NCBI GenBank assembly: GCA_966674685.1
Contig: CBKWJC010000002.1
Location: 62,001 to 126,000 of the forward strand
Length of the DNA: 64,000 nucleotides
From: Thainema sp966674685
GTDB lineage: Bacteria; Cyanobacteriota; Cyanobacteriia; Phormidesmidales; Phormidesmidaceae
Reading direction: 5' to 3'
A program made the position numbers and the translations under genes. Position 1 is the stretch's first letter, and the number at the start of each line of letters is the position of its first letter. Shown one piece after another: positions 35,843 through 43,340 of this stretch. Under the pieces are notes generated by a model. That model was not told the DNA's origin and did no database searches. It saw only the letters and a list, made by a program, of their open reading frames with translations.

Positions 35843-35871
35843 GTAGAGACACGGCATTGCCGTGTCCCTAC
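35843..35871. repeat. GTAGAGACACGGCA palindrome
   Basis: GTAGAGACACGGCA faces TGCCGTGTCCCTAC with one mismatch and a TT/one-base centre. The same short palindrome is scattered in many cyanobacterial genomes. It lies 47 bases after the TPR gene and may end it. Confidence 0.6.
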
Positions 35872-35917
35872 CTCAAAGATTTCACCTTATTAAGTTCATT
35901 AAGTCCGCGTTCCTAAG

Positions 35918-36985
35918 TTAACGCCGCTGCTCTAGCAGTCCGCCCTCGTTGCTGTCGCGCTCTGGTAACCGCTGTTCAAGCAAGCCCTCAGCGTCACTGT
36001 CATCGCTTTCTTCTAAAGGCTGATCCTCTGTCGGCTGACGCTGTTCTAGCAATCCATCACCACCATCCGGTTCGGCGGTTGGTTCTGTGGCGGGTGCAGC
36101 TTGTTCTGGGATCATTGCCCCTGATAGCAGATCTTGCACTTGCGGCGTATTGAGTAGCTGTTCCGTATCGGCGATCAGCGCTTCACCCCAGAGGTTGTCC
36201 CGCAGAAACTGAATATCGGCATAGCGGCTGTCGAGGGTGAGTGCATTAATTGCTTGGTCGATGCCTGTCTGCTGCTGTCCCTGTGCATAGAGTGCAACTG
36301 CGATCGCAAGTTGGGGTTCGGCTTCTTCGCTGGCAATGGCAACTGATTCTTCCCACTTTTCCACCGCGTCATCGACCTGATTCATTTCGTAGAGCACCAA
36401 GCCAATGTTGTTGACCGCAGGCCAAAATTCGTCGTCTTGGTCAACCGCATCTTCATAAGCTGCGATCGCATCATCATAGCGCTGTAGCTTGTAGTAGGCA
36501 TTGCCCAAATCAAACAGCGCACCTGGCGTATCCGGTTCAATCTTCAGCCCCTGCTGAATGTAGTCTGCGGCTGTTGTGTACTCTTCCATGCGGAAGTAGG
36601 TTGAACCGAGTGCAAATAAAACCGATGAGTTTTCTGGATTCAGGCTCTGCGCTTTTTTGAGAGCGCTGACGGCATCTTCATACTCTTCAACTTGCAAATA
36701 GAGACTGCCCAGCAGACCCCACACGTCAGCATTTTGCGGCACTAGTTGGGATGCCAACTGCGCCCGAGCCAGCGCCAAATCGTATTGCTGGAACTGGGCG
36801 AGCTGAGTCGCTTCCTGCGCCAGGATTAAACCCTGTTCCTCCAGTAGCTCAAAATCCAGCTCAGGCGTGTAGGGAACCAGCACCTGAGCAGAAACGGGCT
36901 GAGCCGGAGCCCATAGTCCAAGCAGCATCAGCAGTGATGCGATGGGCAGGGTTCGGCGGACGGATTTGTGCAATGGACGACTCAT
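35918..36985 (-). CDS. exported TPR protein with triplicated GLLEQR tail
   Basis: 355 residues from the ATG at 36985: a signal peptide (SVRRTLPIASLLMLLGLWAP ... PVSA, cut near residue 33), then TPR repeats from about 55 to 275 (ADVWGLLGSLYLQVEEYEDA, SSVLFALGSTYFRMEEYTTA, PGALFDLGNAYYKLQRYDDA, AVNNIGLVLYEMNQVDDA). The acidic C-terminus has the hexapeptide GLLEQR three times (about 311, 334 and 349), the last being the protein end. TPR scaffolds bind partner proteins; periplasmic location is inferred. An ATG at 37045 overlaps the queG stop (ATGA), would couple translation and add 20 residues ahead of the signal peptide; I prefer 36985 on signal-peptide grounds. Confidence 0.82.
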   Translation of the reverse strand: MSRPLHKSVRRTLPIASLLMLLGLWAPAQPVSAQVLVPYTPELDFELLEEQGLILAQEATQLAQFQQYDLALARAQLASQLVPQNADVWGLLGSLYLQVEEYEDAVSALKKAQSLNPENSSVLFALGSTYFRMEEYTTAADYIQQGLKIEPDTPGALFDLGNAYYKLQRYDDAIAAYEDAVDQDDEFWPAVNNIGLVLYEMNQVDDAVEKWEESVAIASEEAEPQLAIAVALYAQGQQQTGIDQAINALTLDSRYADIQFLRDNLWGEALIADTEQLLNTPQVQDLLSGAMIPEQAAPATEPTAEPDGGDGLLEQRQPTEDQPLEESDDSDAEGLLEQRLPERDSNEGGLLEQRR

Positions 36986-37041
36986 AAAGCGCACTATGAC
37001 TACTAAATTATTTTGATTGTGTGTAGGGATAGACAAGCTAG

Positions 37042-38046
37042 TCATGTCCCATCCTGACAGAAATTTTCTAAATTGGCACGAGCATTGCGCCGAAACATGT
37101 CTGGCTTGATTCGCCGCAGTGCCGAAGCCCGAAATTGCCGATCGTGTTCTTCGTCGGTTAACTGGGCCAATTCTGCCAGAGTCGGCGCGACATTTCCCGG
37201 ATAGGGCTGAAAATCTTCAACATTGGTTGGTTGTGCAAACCGCTGATTCCAGGGACACACATCCTGACAAATATCGCAGCCAGCGACCCATCCTTGGGCC
37301 TGAGACGCAATTTCCGGCGGCAATGTTTCAGCCCGATTCTCGATCGTGTGATAGGCCAGACAGCGATTGGCATCCACAACGAAGGGTTTGGTGATCGCCT
37401 GCGTTGGACAGGCTTCCAGGCAGCGGGTGCAGGTGCCGCAGTGCTGGGTATGGGGTGCATCGGGTGACAGGGCCAAATTAGTCAAAATCTCGCCCAGGAA
37501 CACCCACGAGCCGTAGTCGCGGGTAATTAAATTACCATTTTTGGCGATCCAGCCTAGGCCCGCTCGCTCGGCCCAGACTTTATCTTGAACGGGGCCAGTA
37601 TCAGCGTAGTAGCGCAGTTGTAGATCGGGATAGGTATCAGAAAAGTGCGATCGCAGCCAGCCTGTCAATTCTTTCAGCCGCTTCTCCATCACGCGATGGT
37701 AATCCCGACCCCAGCCGTAGCGGGAGATCTTAGCGTACTGCTTATCTGCGGGGCGCTGATGAGGCGTGTAGTAATTGAGCGCCACGCAAATCACCGATTT
37801 CACCTCTGGCATAATTTCGCGAATATTCTGCCGCCGCGAGTGGTGCATCCAGGCCATATCCGCTTCATAGCCCTGTGCCAACCAGTCTTGCAGCGCGGCA
37901 ACTGGATTGTAAGCGGCACTCAACTGGGCCAGATCGTCGGGCACTGTGGCAATGCCAACCCGGTGAAATCCAATGGCTAAAGCCTGCTGCTTGATTTGAT
38001 CTGCGTTCGTGTGAGAATTCGTGTGAGAAAGCGGATAAGCTGTCAT
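37042..38046 (-). CDS. queG: epoxyqueuosine reductase
   Basis: 334 residues. Two ferredoxin-type [4Fe-4S] motifs, CGTCTRCLEACPTQAI (about 203-218) and CDICQDVCPWNQ (about 256-267), follow the cobalamin-binding N-terminal domain, with RYYADTGPVQDKVWAERAGL (about 144-163) and GLGWIAKNGNLI. QueG reduces epoxyqueuosine to queuosine in tRNA, the last step of that modification, using B12. It is the upstream gene of a pair with the TPR protein, whose possible start overlaps the queG stop. Complete with no missing cysteine. Confidence 0.96.
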   Translation of the reverse strand: MTAYPLSHTNSHTNADQIKQQALAIGFHRVGIATVPDDLAQLSAAYNPVAALQDWLAQGYEADMAWMHHSRRQNIREIMPEVKSVICVALNYYTPHQRPADKQYAKISRYGWGRDYHRVMEKRLKELTGWLRSHFSDTYPDLQLRYYADTGPVQDKVWAERAGLGWIAKNGNLITRDYGSWVFLGEILTNLALSPDAPHTQHCGTCTRCLEACPTQAITKPFVVDANRCLAYHTIENRAETLPPEIASQAQGWVAGCDICQDVCPWNQRFAQPTNVEDFQPYPGNVAPTLAELAQLTDEEHDRQFRASALRRIKPDMFRRNARANLENFCQDGT

Positions 38047-38232
38047 GCCAAGCCTGATTTTCGAATTAAAAACTAGTTCGGTGGTGCTATTTCCACATCT
38101 TGCCTCAAATCTGAAACGACAGGTTGCGGCTACGGTCGAGTCAACAGCAGGATATTTCTACCGTCTGCATGATGCGGTTTAAGAGCCAAACGTGAAATGC
38201 TGATAGGGCTTGTACTTTAATTTTCTTTAACT

Positions 38233-38769
38233 ATGTCTTCAGCCCGTTCCTCCTACTCTCAGTCCACCGCTGCGCTGTCTAGTCAGCCGGATATTAGTCG
38301 AGGGGAACTGACTGAGTACCAAACTTGTATTCGCCAGGTTGCCGCTCAGTCTGAGCTACAAATTGCTGGCATTGAGCATCCTACGGTGATTTGCTATTTC
38401 GATTGGCTGAATCAGGAAGCCTACGATCAGGCCGTCACCCTGTTTACAGAAGATGGCATCCTCTACGCGCCGTTTGAGTCTGGCATTCAAGGCAGAAATG
38501 CGATCGCAGATTATCTGAAAACTGAGGCCAAAGGAATGCAGCTCCAGCCCCGTGAAGGTGTGGTGCAGCCTACTAACGATGAGGCCGATGAGGAATCTGA
38601 AAGTGAACCCGACGATACGTATCAAATTCTAGTCACAGGTAAGGTGCAAACATCAGTATTTGGCGTAAACGTCCAGTGGACATTTACCTTAACCCCAGAT
38701 GATCAGCTCACCGCTGTCCGCGTGAAATTGCTAGCCTCTCCTAAGGAACTGCTCAACCTACGACGATAA
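38233..38769 (+). CDS. NTF2-like protein resembling the C-terminal domain of orange carotenoid protein (CTDH-like)
   Basis: 178 residues. From residue 50 the sequence follows the OCP C-terminal domain: VICYFDWLN, APFESGIQGRNAIADYLKTE, LVTGKVQT, FGVNVQWTF and the signature ending LLASPKELLNLRR. Tyr55 aligns with OCP Tyr201 and Trp149 with Trp288, the pair that hydrogen-bonds the carotenoid keto group; the OCP Trp277 position is not conserved (SVFG), and the loop after it is shorter. CTD homologues bind and pass keto-carotenoids. Two unusual parts are a 48-residue N-terminal extension with one cysteine (Cys32) and an acidic insert (about 114-129). No OCP or FRP gene is adjacent. Assignment as carotenoid carrier is inferred. 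Confidence 0.7.
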   Translation: MSSARSSYSQSTAALSSQPDISRGELTEYQTCIRQVAAQSELQIAGIEHPTVICYFDWLNQEAYDQAVTLFTEDGILYAPFESGIQGRNAIADYLKTEAKGMQLQPREGVVQPTNDEADEESESEPDDTYQILVTGKVQTSVFGVNVQWTFTLTPDDQLTAVRVKLLASPKELLNLRR

Positions 38770-38770
38770 G

Positions 38771-38879
38771 TAATATGAAGTCCGGTTGGAAACCCATAAT
38801 TTATTTTTTGAGAAACGCTTGCGGAGCAAGCGTTTCTCAAAAAATAAATTATGTTCTCTTATACGCGGACTTGACATAA
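38771..38879. repeat. hairpin repeat element, family 1, copy C
   Basis: The best-preserved copy: ends TAATATGAAGTCCGGTTGGA and TATACGCGGACTTGACATAA, with a perfect 28-bp inner stem (38795-38853) having core GCTTGC/GCAAGC and loop GGA. It starts 2 bases after the stop of the preceding gene. Confidence 0.75.
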
Positions 38880-38907
38880 CGGGTGCGTCGTATATCCAAA
38901 ATCCAGC

Positions 38908-38974
38908 GTAGGGGCGGGTTTAGCCAATACATCCTGGCTCTGCATTGAAATTGATCAACAAAACCCGCCCTTAC
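38908..38974. repeat. GTAGGGGCGGGTTT dispersed palindromic element
   Basis: GTAGGGGCGGGTTTAGCC faces AAAACCCGCCCTTAC across a 35-base middle. Relative of the element at 20754-20822. The end of pyrR (minus strand) lies 57 bases to the right. Confidence 0.6.
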
Positions 38975-39030
38975 AGAGGTATCCCGCCCTACAGAAGTGC
39001 ATTTTGTAGGATTGGGGCGCGTGTCAGAGA

Positions 39031-39591
39031 CTAAACGTTGCCTAGCTTAATCAGTTCAACCGAGTCGCGGCCATCTTCAGCCTGTAGATGAACCTTGACT
39101 TGCTCATCTTTCGATGTGGGTAGCTCTTTGCCGACAAAGTCCGCATGAATGGGCAGCGCCCGATGTCCTCGATCCACCAGAACCGCTAGCCAAATTGTCT
39201 CAGGCCGACCATATTCATTCACAGCATTCAGCGCTGCCCGAATCGTGCGACCGCTGTAAATCACGTCGTCAACCAGCACGACGTTGTGAGCGGAAAGGTC
39301 AAACGGAATTTTGGATTTGGCCGGAGTGCGGGCACCGATCTTATCGAGATCATCGCGAAAAAAGGTAATATCAATCGCTCCGATCGCAGGTCGCATTCCT
39401 TCTAACATTTCAATTTGATCGGCTAAGCGATGGGCCAGCGGCACTCCACGAGTGTAGATGCCGATCAGGATTAAATTCTCGACGCTGCCAGCTTTCTCCA
39501 AAATTTGCGACGCCAATCGGGTGATGGTACGACGAATTTCTTCTTCAGAGAGGATTTCAATCGGTTCGGGGGTCATGGGGGTTAAAACCAT
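39031..39591 (-). CDS. pyrR: PyrR bifunctional regulator / uracil phosphoribosyltransferase
   Basis: 186 residues from the ATG at 39591 (39576 is an alternative). EILSEEEIRRTITRLASQI near the N-terminus, IGIYTRGVPLAHRLADQI (about 49-66), the PRPP-binding motif VVLVDDVIYSGRTIRAAL (about 108-125) and LVDRGHRALPIHADFVGKEL are the full PyrR signature. In Bacillus PyrR attenuates pyr operons by binding RNA and has UPRTase activity; in cyanobacteria only the enzyme role can be assumed. The longer open frame to 39681 would run through a 47-base hairpin and is not used. It follows the HdeD-like gene on the same strand. Confidence 0.92.
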   Translation of the reverse strand: MVLTPMTPEPIEILSEEEIRRTITRLASQILEKAGSVENLILIGIYTRGVPLAHRLADQIEMLEGMRPAIGAIDITFFRDDLDKIGARTPAKSKIPFDLSAHNVVLVDDVIYSGRTIRAALNAVNEYGRPETIWLAVLVDRGHRALPIHADFVGKELPTSKDEQVKVHLQAEDGRDSVELIKLGNV

Positions 39592-39623
39592 CCGCTCAAA
39601 CGCATACATCCAAATCCTAAACC

Positions 39624-39670
39624 AGAAGACGCCATTCGCCGCTGCAGCGCAGCGGCGAATGGCGTCTTCT
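39624..39670. terminator. long perfect hairpin between hdeD-like gene and pyrR
   Basis: A 22-bp perfect stem AGAAGACGCCATTCGCCGCTGC with loop AGC. On the minus strand it lies 54 bases after the hdeD-like stop and 33 bases before the pyrR start, so it may either end the first transcript or sit in the pyrR leader. Confidence 0.6.
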
Positions 39671-39723
39671 ATCAGGTGCAAGAGTTTAGATAGTTAGGTG
39701 GAAAACTCGATACATCCAGTGAA

Positions 39724-40320
39724 TTAGGCAGAAGCAGGTGAATCGGATTCACCCGCAGGCGTGGATTGGTCTTCGCTGCTGAGAAAATCGCGTGCTTTCA
39801 GCGAGAGTCCCACCCGAGAAATGCCTGTAAACAGGATGCTCACACCGAGCAGTGTACCTAGTAGCCACGGCGCATTAAAGGGAAACTGGAACCAGATCAT
39901 GCCACCTAAAATCAGGGTGATGATGCCGTTCATTAGCGCCCATGTCCAGTTTTGTCGGGGTCGCAAGCGGAAGGCCAGAATCAGCTCAAACACGCCTTCG
40001 GTGAGCAAGAAGCTACCCAGCAGCAGCGTTAATGTCAAAATTCCGGTACGCGGATAGAAAAACAGCATGAGTCCGGTAGCAATATACAGAACACCCAATA
40101 GAGCTTTCCAAATGGTGTTACCTTCATCGTGGGTTTGATAGGCATAAACTAGCTTAGCGACCCCGGCTGAAACCAGAATGAGTGCTATCCAGGTTTCGAC
40201 AAAGACGGTTGAAACGATAGGAAGCGCGATCGCAATTACCCCTAATACGGTCAATACAATCCCAGTCCAAAGCGTGCGGTTACTAACTTGTTTTGGATTC
40301 GCTGGAGCATCAGTTGCCAT
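39724..40320 (-). CDS. HdeD family (DUF308) membrane protein
   Basis: 198 residues with six transmembrane helices arranged in three pairs of about 50 residues (about 18-65, 73-115, 130-175), the layout of the HdeD/DUF308 family; GTLLGVSILFTGISRVGLSL near the end is typical. The N-terminus is polar and the C-terminal 18 residues are Ser/Pro-rich. In enterobacteria HdeD is an acid-stress inner-membrane protein; in cyanobacteria the role is unknown. Confidence 0.82.
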   Translation of the reverse strand: MATDAPANPKQVSNRTLWTGIVLTVLGVIAIALPIVSTVFVETWIALILVSAGVAKLVYAYQTHDEGNTIWKALLGVLYIATGLMLFFYPRTGILTLTLLLGSFLLTEGVFELILAFRLRPRQNWTWALMNGIITLILGGMIWFQFPFNAPWLLGTLLGVSILFTGISRVGLSLKARDFLSSEDQSTPAGESDSPASA

Positions 40321-40514
40321 AAAAAATCTCTTCCAGTTCTAACTGCATTACGCATAGGCTAGAGAATTTTTTATAGGCGTTGATAGATCCCAAGACAGAT
40401 TGTCAGTGATTTCCGGTCTCAACTCTCAATCTTAGAAGGAAAGGGAGTTTGAGTCGGATCTGGTTCCCTTCTCTCAAACGTGGGAGAAGGACTGGGAACG
40501 AGGGCAAATGCAGT

Positions 40515-41567
40515 TTATAAGAAAGCAGTGTAATCTTCACCCAAAAACAGTGCCCGCTCAGCCCGTCGCCGCCGAGTTAGGCCAGCTAGTACGCGACCGC
40601 CACCTTTATTCCAGCGCAAAAACTCCTCTGCCGCTGCACTGTAGTTGTTTTGGTTAAGCACTCGCCGCAGGGTTGAACTGGCCAATGCACCAGCCCCGAC
40701 GTTATACGTAAAAGACACGAGCGCGGAAAACTGGTCAGAATTGAGCGGTGCTTGAATACTGCTCGACACCGCCTGCTCAAATTTGCGGAGGTCATCTCGA
40801 AGGAAAGCTTCCGCCTCGGCCTCAGTGATCTGCATGCCGGGACGCACCCCGCGAGTCGTGCCATAGCCAATTGTCCAAACGCCGACCGCATCTAGATAGG
40901 CTTTCAATTCCAACCCCTCAAAGGATTTCAGCAGGTGCAGTCCTTTTTCGTTAATCTGTTTCTCGTTGATTTGCCCAGTGGAACGTGCCAAAGCCGCTGT
41001 CGCGGGTTGAGACAAATTGACGACTTTTCCTGCCTGCAATACCTCGACGTGAGCAGCATAGACATACCAGGTGTTGCGGCCTTGTAAATGAATTTGCTTA
41101 CCGTCTTGATCTTGACCCAGCGCCAGTTTCAGATGATACCCATCCAGGGTGTAGCTATTGAGCGGCATAGTTGTATTGGCCTTCACCAGGCACTTCTGAC
41201 CATCCGGTAGAGCAGAACTTTGGTCAGTGTTGAGCTTAAACCAGGTATCAGATTTGATTCTGAGTTGAAGCACACTTGGCTCGTCGTCCGTCGTGGGTGG
41301 AAAAAGATTAATCTCCTCGCCATCACGCAAGATATCAACGGCTGGTTCATAGACAAACCAAGTGTTGCGACCCTTAAAGAAAATCTGCTTGCCCTCGTCA
41401 TCTTGACCCAGCGTAATCCGCAGATGATTGCCAACGAGAGAATAGGCGGCTAGCGGCAGTTCTGTTCCAGATTCAATATATTGCCGCTGACTGTCGGGTA
41501 GTTTTGATCCCTGATCGGTTGTCAGTTTTAACCAAGTATCGAGCACAAACTTGACGGAGTAAGGCAT
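40515..41567 (-). CDS. T4-type lysozyme (GH24) with two N-terminal repeat modules
   Basis: 350 residues. Two modules of about 80 residues (about 8-90 and 105-188) share TWxKLxTDQSxxLPDxQ, LRITLGQDDEGKQI / LKLALGQDQDGKQI and GRNTW(F/Y)VY; they look like small beta domains and could bind a substrate. The C-terminal 150 residues are a GH24 muramidase with Glu217, Asp226 and Thr232, spaced exactly as Glu11, Asp20 and Thr26 of T4 lysozyme (SFEGLELKAYLDAVGVWTIG). It would cut peptidoglycan. I see no signal peptide, holin or phage genes nearby. The ATG at 41567, preceded by AAGGTG, is chosen; the upstream extension is not conserved. Confidence 0.88.
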   Translation of the reverse strand: MPYSVKFVLDTWLKLTTDQGSKLPDSQRQYIESGTELPLAAYSLVGNHLRITLGQDDEGKQIFFKGRNTWFVYEPAVDILRDGEEINLFPPTTDDEPSVLQLRIKSDTWFKLNTDQSSALPDGQKCLVKANTTMPLNSYTLDGYHLKLALGQDQDGKQIHLQGRNTWYVYAAHVEVLQAGKVVNLSQPATAALARSTGQINEKQINEKGLHLLKSFEGLELKAYLDAVGVWTIGYGTTRGVRPGMQITEAEAEAFLRDDLRKFEQAVSSSIQAPLNSDQFSALVSFTYNVGAGALASSTLRRVLNQNNYSAAAEEFLRWNKGGGRVLAGLTRRRRAERALFLGEDYTAFL

Positions 41568-41700
41568 GGTAGGGCACCTTCCATAAAATGAAAATTGTGG
41601 TGAGACTGTTGGAACACAGTGCTGATAAAACGCGTGATACAACAGCTTCAACCTATAGTGACCTATCAAGTTTGCAAAATTAGTATTGGTCAGATTTTTT

Positions 41701-43008
41701 TTAAGGAATTGCTTTTATGGGCATGACCAGCATTTTATCGACGCGGTTGCCGTCCATATCCATCACTTCAAACCGCAAACCGCCCCATTCAAAATGGTCA
41801 GCAGCAACCGGAATGCGACCCAGGTGAGTAATCACAAAACCACCGAGAGTTTGATAATTGCCCATTTCTTCACCTGGTAGGCGACCCAGTTCAAATAAAT
41901 CTTTGAACTTGTCAATCGACACCATCCCGTCTAGCAGCCAAGAGCCATCTTCTCGCTGTACGGCAGAGGTGTCTTCCGACTGCCCAACCGAGGGGAGATC
42001 GCCAATGATCGCTTCCAGAATGTCATTGAGCGTGACGATGCCCTGAATTACACCGTACTCATCGACTGCGATCGCAATATGAGTATCCGACTGCTTGAAC
42101 ATTTCCATAATCCGCAGTGCCCGAGTGGTTTCCGGCACAAACAGCGGTTGGCGCAGAGCCGAAGTCAAATCCATCGGTTCGCCCGCCATGCTGCGAGCCA
42201 GCAGATCGGTGATATGTACCACACCTAGCACGTTGTCCAGCGTGTTCTGACAAACGGGAAAGCGCGAGTGATCACTCTGGGTAATTTTGAGCCGATTCTC
42301 GTCGGCAGAGCTGTTGAGGTTCAGCCAAACGATGTCGGGACGCGGCGTCATCAAGGCGCTAATTGGCTGATCGTCGAGGCGGAAAATGCGCTCCACCATA
42401 TCCTGCTCAGCCGCTTCAAACATGCCCGCTTCGCGCCCCTGCTCTAGCAAGACTTTGATTTCATCTTCGGTCACCAGCGGCTCGGTTTCCGTGGGGCCAA
42501 CCCCAAACAGCTTCAACCCCAGTTCTGTAGACGCGCTGAGCAAGCGGACAGCCGGAGATGCGATCGCAGATAGCAACTGCATCGGAATTGCGATCGCAGT
42601 GGCAATTTTCTCGGGCGCATTTAAGGCGAGACGCTTCGGCACCAGTTCCCCCACCACCAGGGATAAGTAGGTAATGAGGAGGACAACAAACAGCAGGCTC
42701 AGAGTGCTGCTGAACGGTGCAAGAGCCGGAATTTGGTTGAGCAGTTCGGCAATTGACTGAGACAGAGTTGCACCACCAAACGCACCCGCCAAAATGCCAA
42801 CTAGCGTGATGCCAATTTGCACGGTTGAGAGAAAGCGATTGGGGCTATTCGCTAGATCCAATGCCGCTTGTGCTCGTAAATCGCCTTGATTGGCCAAGTG
42901 CTGGAGGCGAGTTTTGCGGGCAGAGACAACTGCCATCTCGGACATCGCGAACAGGCCATTGGCCAGTACCAGCAGCAAGATAACTAAAATTTCACTCGTT
43001 GTGGACAT
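41701..43008 (-). CDS. CNNM/CorC (HlyC) family membrane protein with CBS pair
   Basis: 435 residues: four N-terminal helices forming the DUF21/CNNM domain (1-185; LVLANGLFAMSEMAVVSARK and LVVGELVPKRLAL), two CBS motifs (about 215-335; ALMTPRPDIVWLN, FPVCQNTLDNVLG, VDEYGVIQGIVTLNDILEAI) and a CorC_HlyC domain (about 350-432). The family is linked to Mg2+/Co2+ or Na+-coupled Mg2+ efflux; the old name hemolysin is not evidence of toxicity. The ion here cannot be assigned. It is transcribed alone. Confidence 0.92.
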   Translation of the reverse strand: MSTTSEILVILLLVLANGLFAMSEMAVVSARKTRLQHLANQGDLRAQAALDLANSPNRFLSTVQIGITLVGILAGAFGGATLSQSIAELLNQIPALAPFSSTLSLLFVVLLITYLSLVVGELVPKRLALNAPEKIATAIAIPMQLLSAIASPAVRLLSASTELGLKLFGVGPTETEPLVTEDEIKVLLEQGREAGMFEAAEQDMVERIFRLDDQPISALMTPRPDIVWLNLNSSADENRLKITQSDHSRFPVCQNTLDNVLGVVHITDLLARSMAGEPMDLTSALRQPLFVPETTRALRIMEMFKQSDTHIAIAVDEYGVIQGIVTLNDILEAIIGDLPSVGQSEDTSAVQREDGSWLLDGMVSIDKFKDLFELGRLPGEEMGNYQTLGGFVITHLGRIPVAADHFEWGGLRFEVMDMDGNRVDKMLVMPIKAIP

Positions 43009-43340
43009 GCCTCAATTGGCCTCGCGTCTCCAAAGTTAAGTAGGTTAATTCATATCTTGCACCTTGTAAGACTAAAACCAGCAGAGGTAAATTTTGCTGC
43101 CGCAACGCGGCGACAAAATCACCTATTTGGGTGTGGTGCAAGATGCAAGTTAAATCAGTCTAATCAGACTAGTGATGCTTCATCATTAAAGCGTGATTTC
43201 GCTGCACTTGGCGCTGAGGAGTCAGGTCTCTCTTCAGGTACTCCTGATCTAACCGCAACCTATGACTACAATAAGATGCATAAAGAAAGATTAAAGAGAC
43301 CTCAAGTGGGTCTGCAACCCTCTGGCACTGACGAATCCTC
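43009..43340. other. intergenic region upstream of mfd
   Basis: Lies between divergent genes and contains family-2 repeat copy J (43051-43148). The open frame 43057-43392 runs through this repeat and overlaps mfd in another frame; it is not taken as a gene. Confidence 0.5.
43051..43148. repeat. hairpin repeat element, family 2, copy J
   Basis: Ends CATATCTTGCACC and GGTGCAAGATGCAAG flank a long imperfect stem with AGGTAAATTTTGCTGCCGC and GCGGCGACAAAATCACCT. Ends match copy K at 4102-4194. Confidence 0.55.

Noticed and set aside
36751..36987. Pro/Ala/Glu-rich plus-strand frame opposite the TPR gene
   Set aside because: Antisense to the TPR coding sequence; low-complexity by mirror effect.
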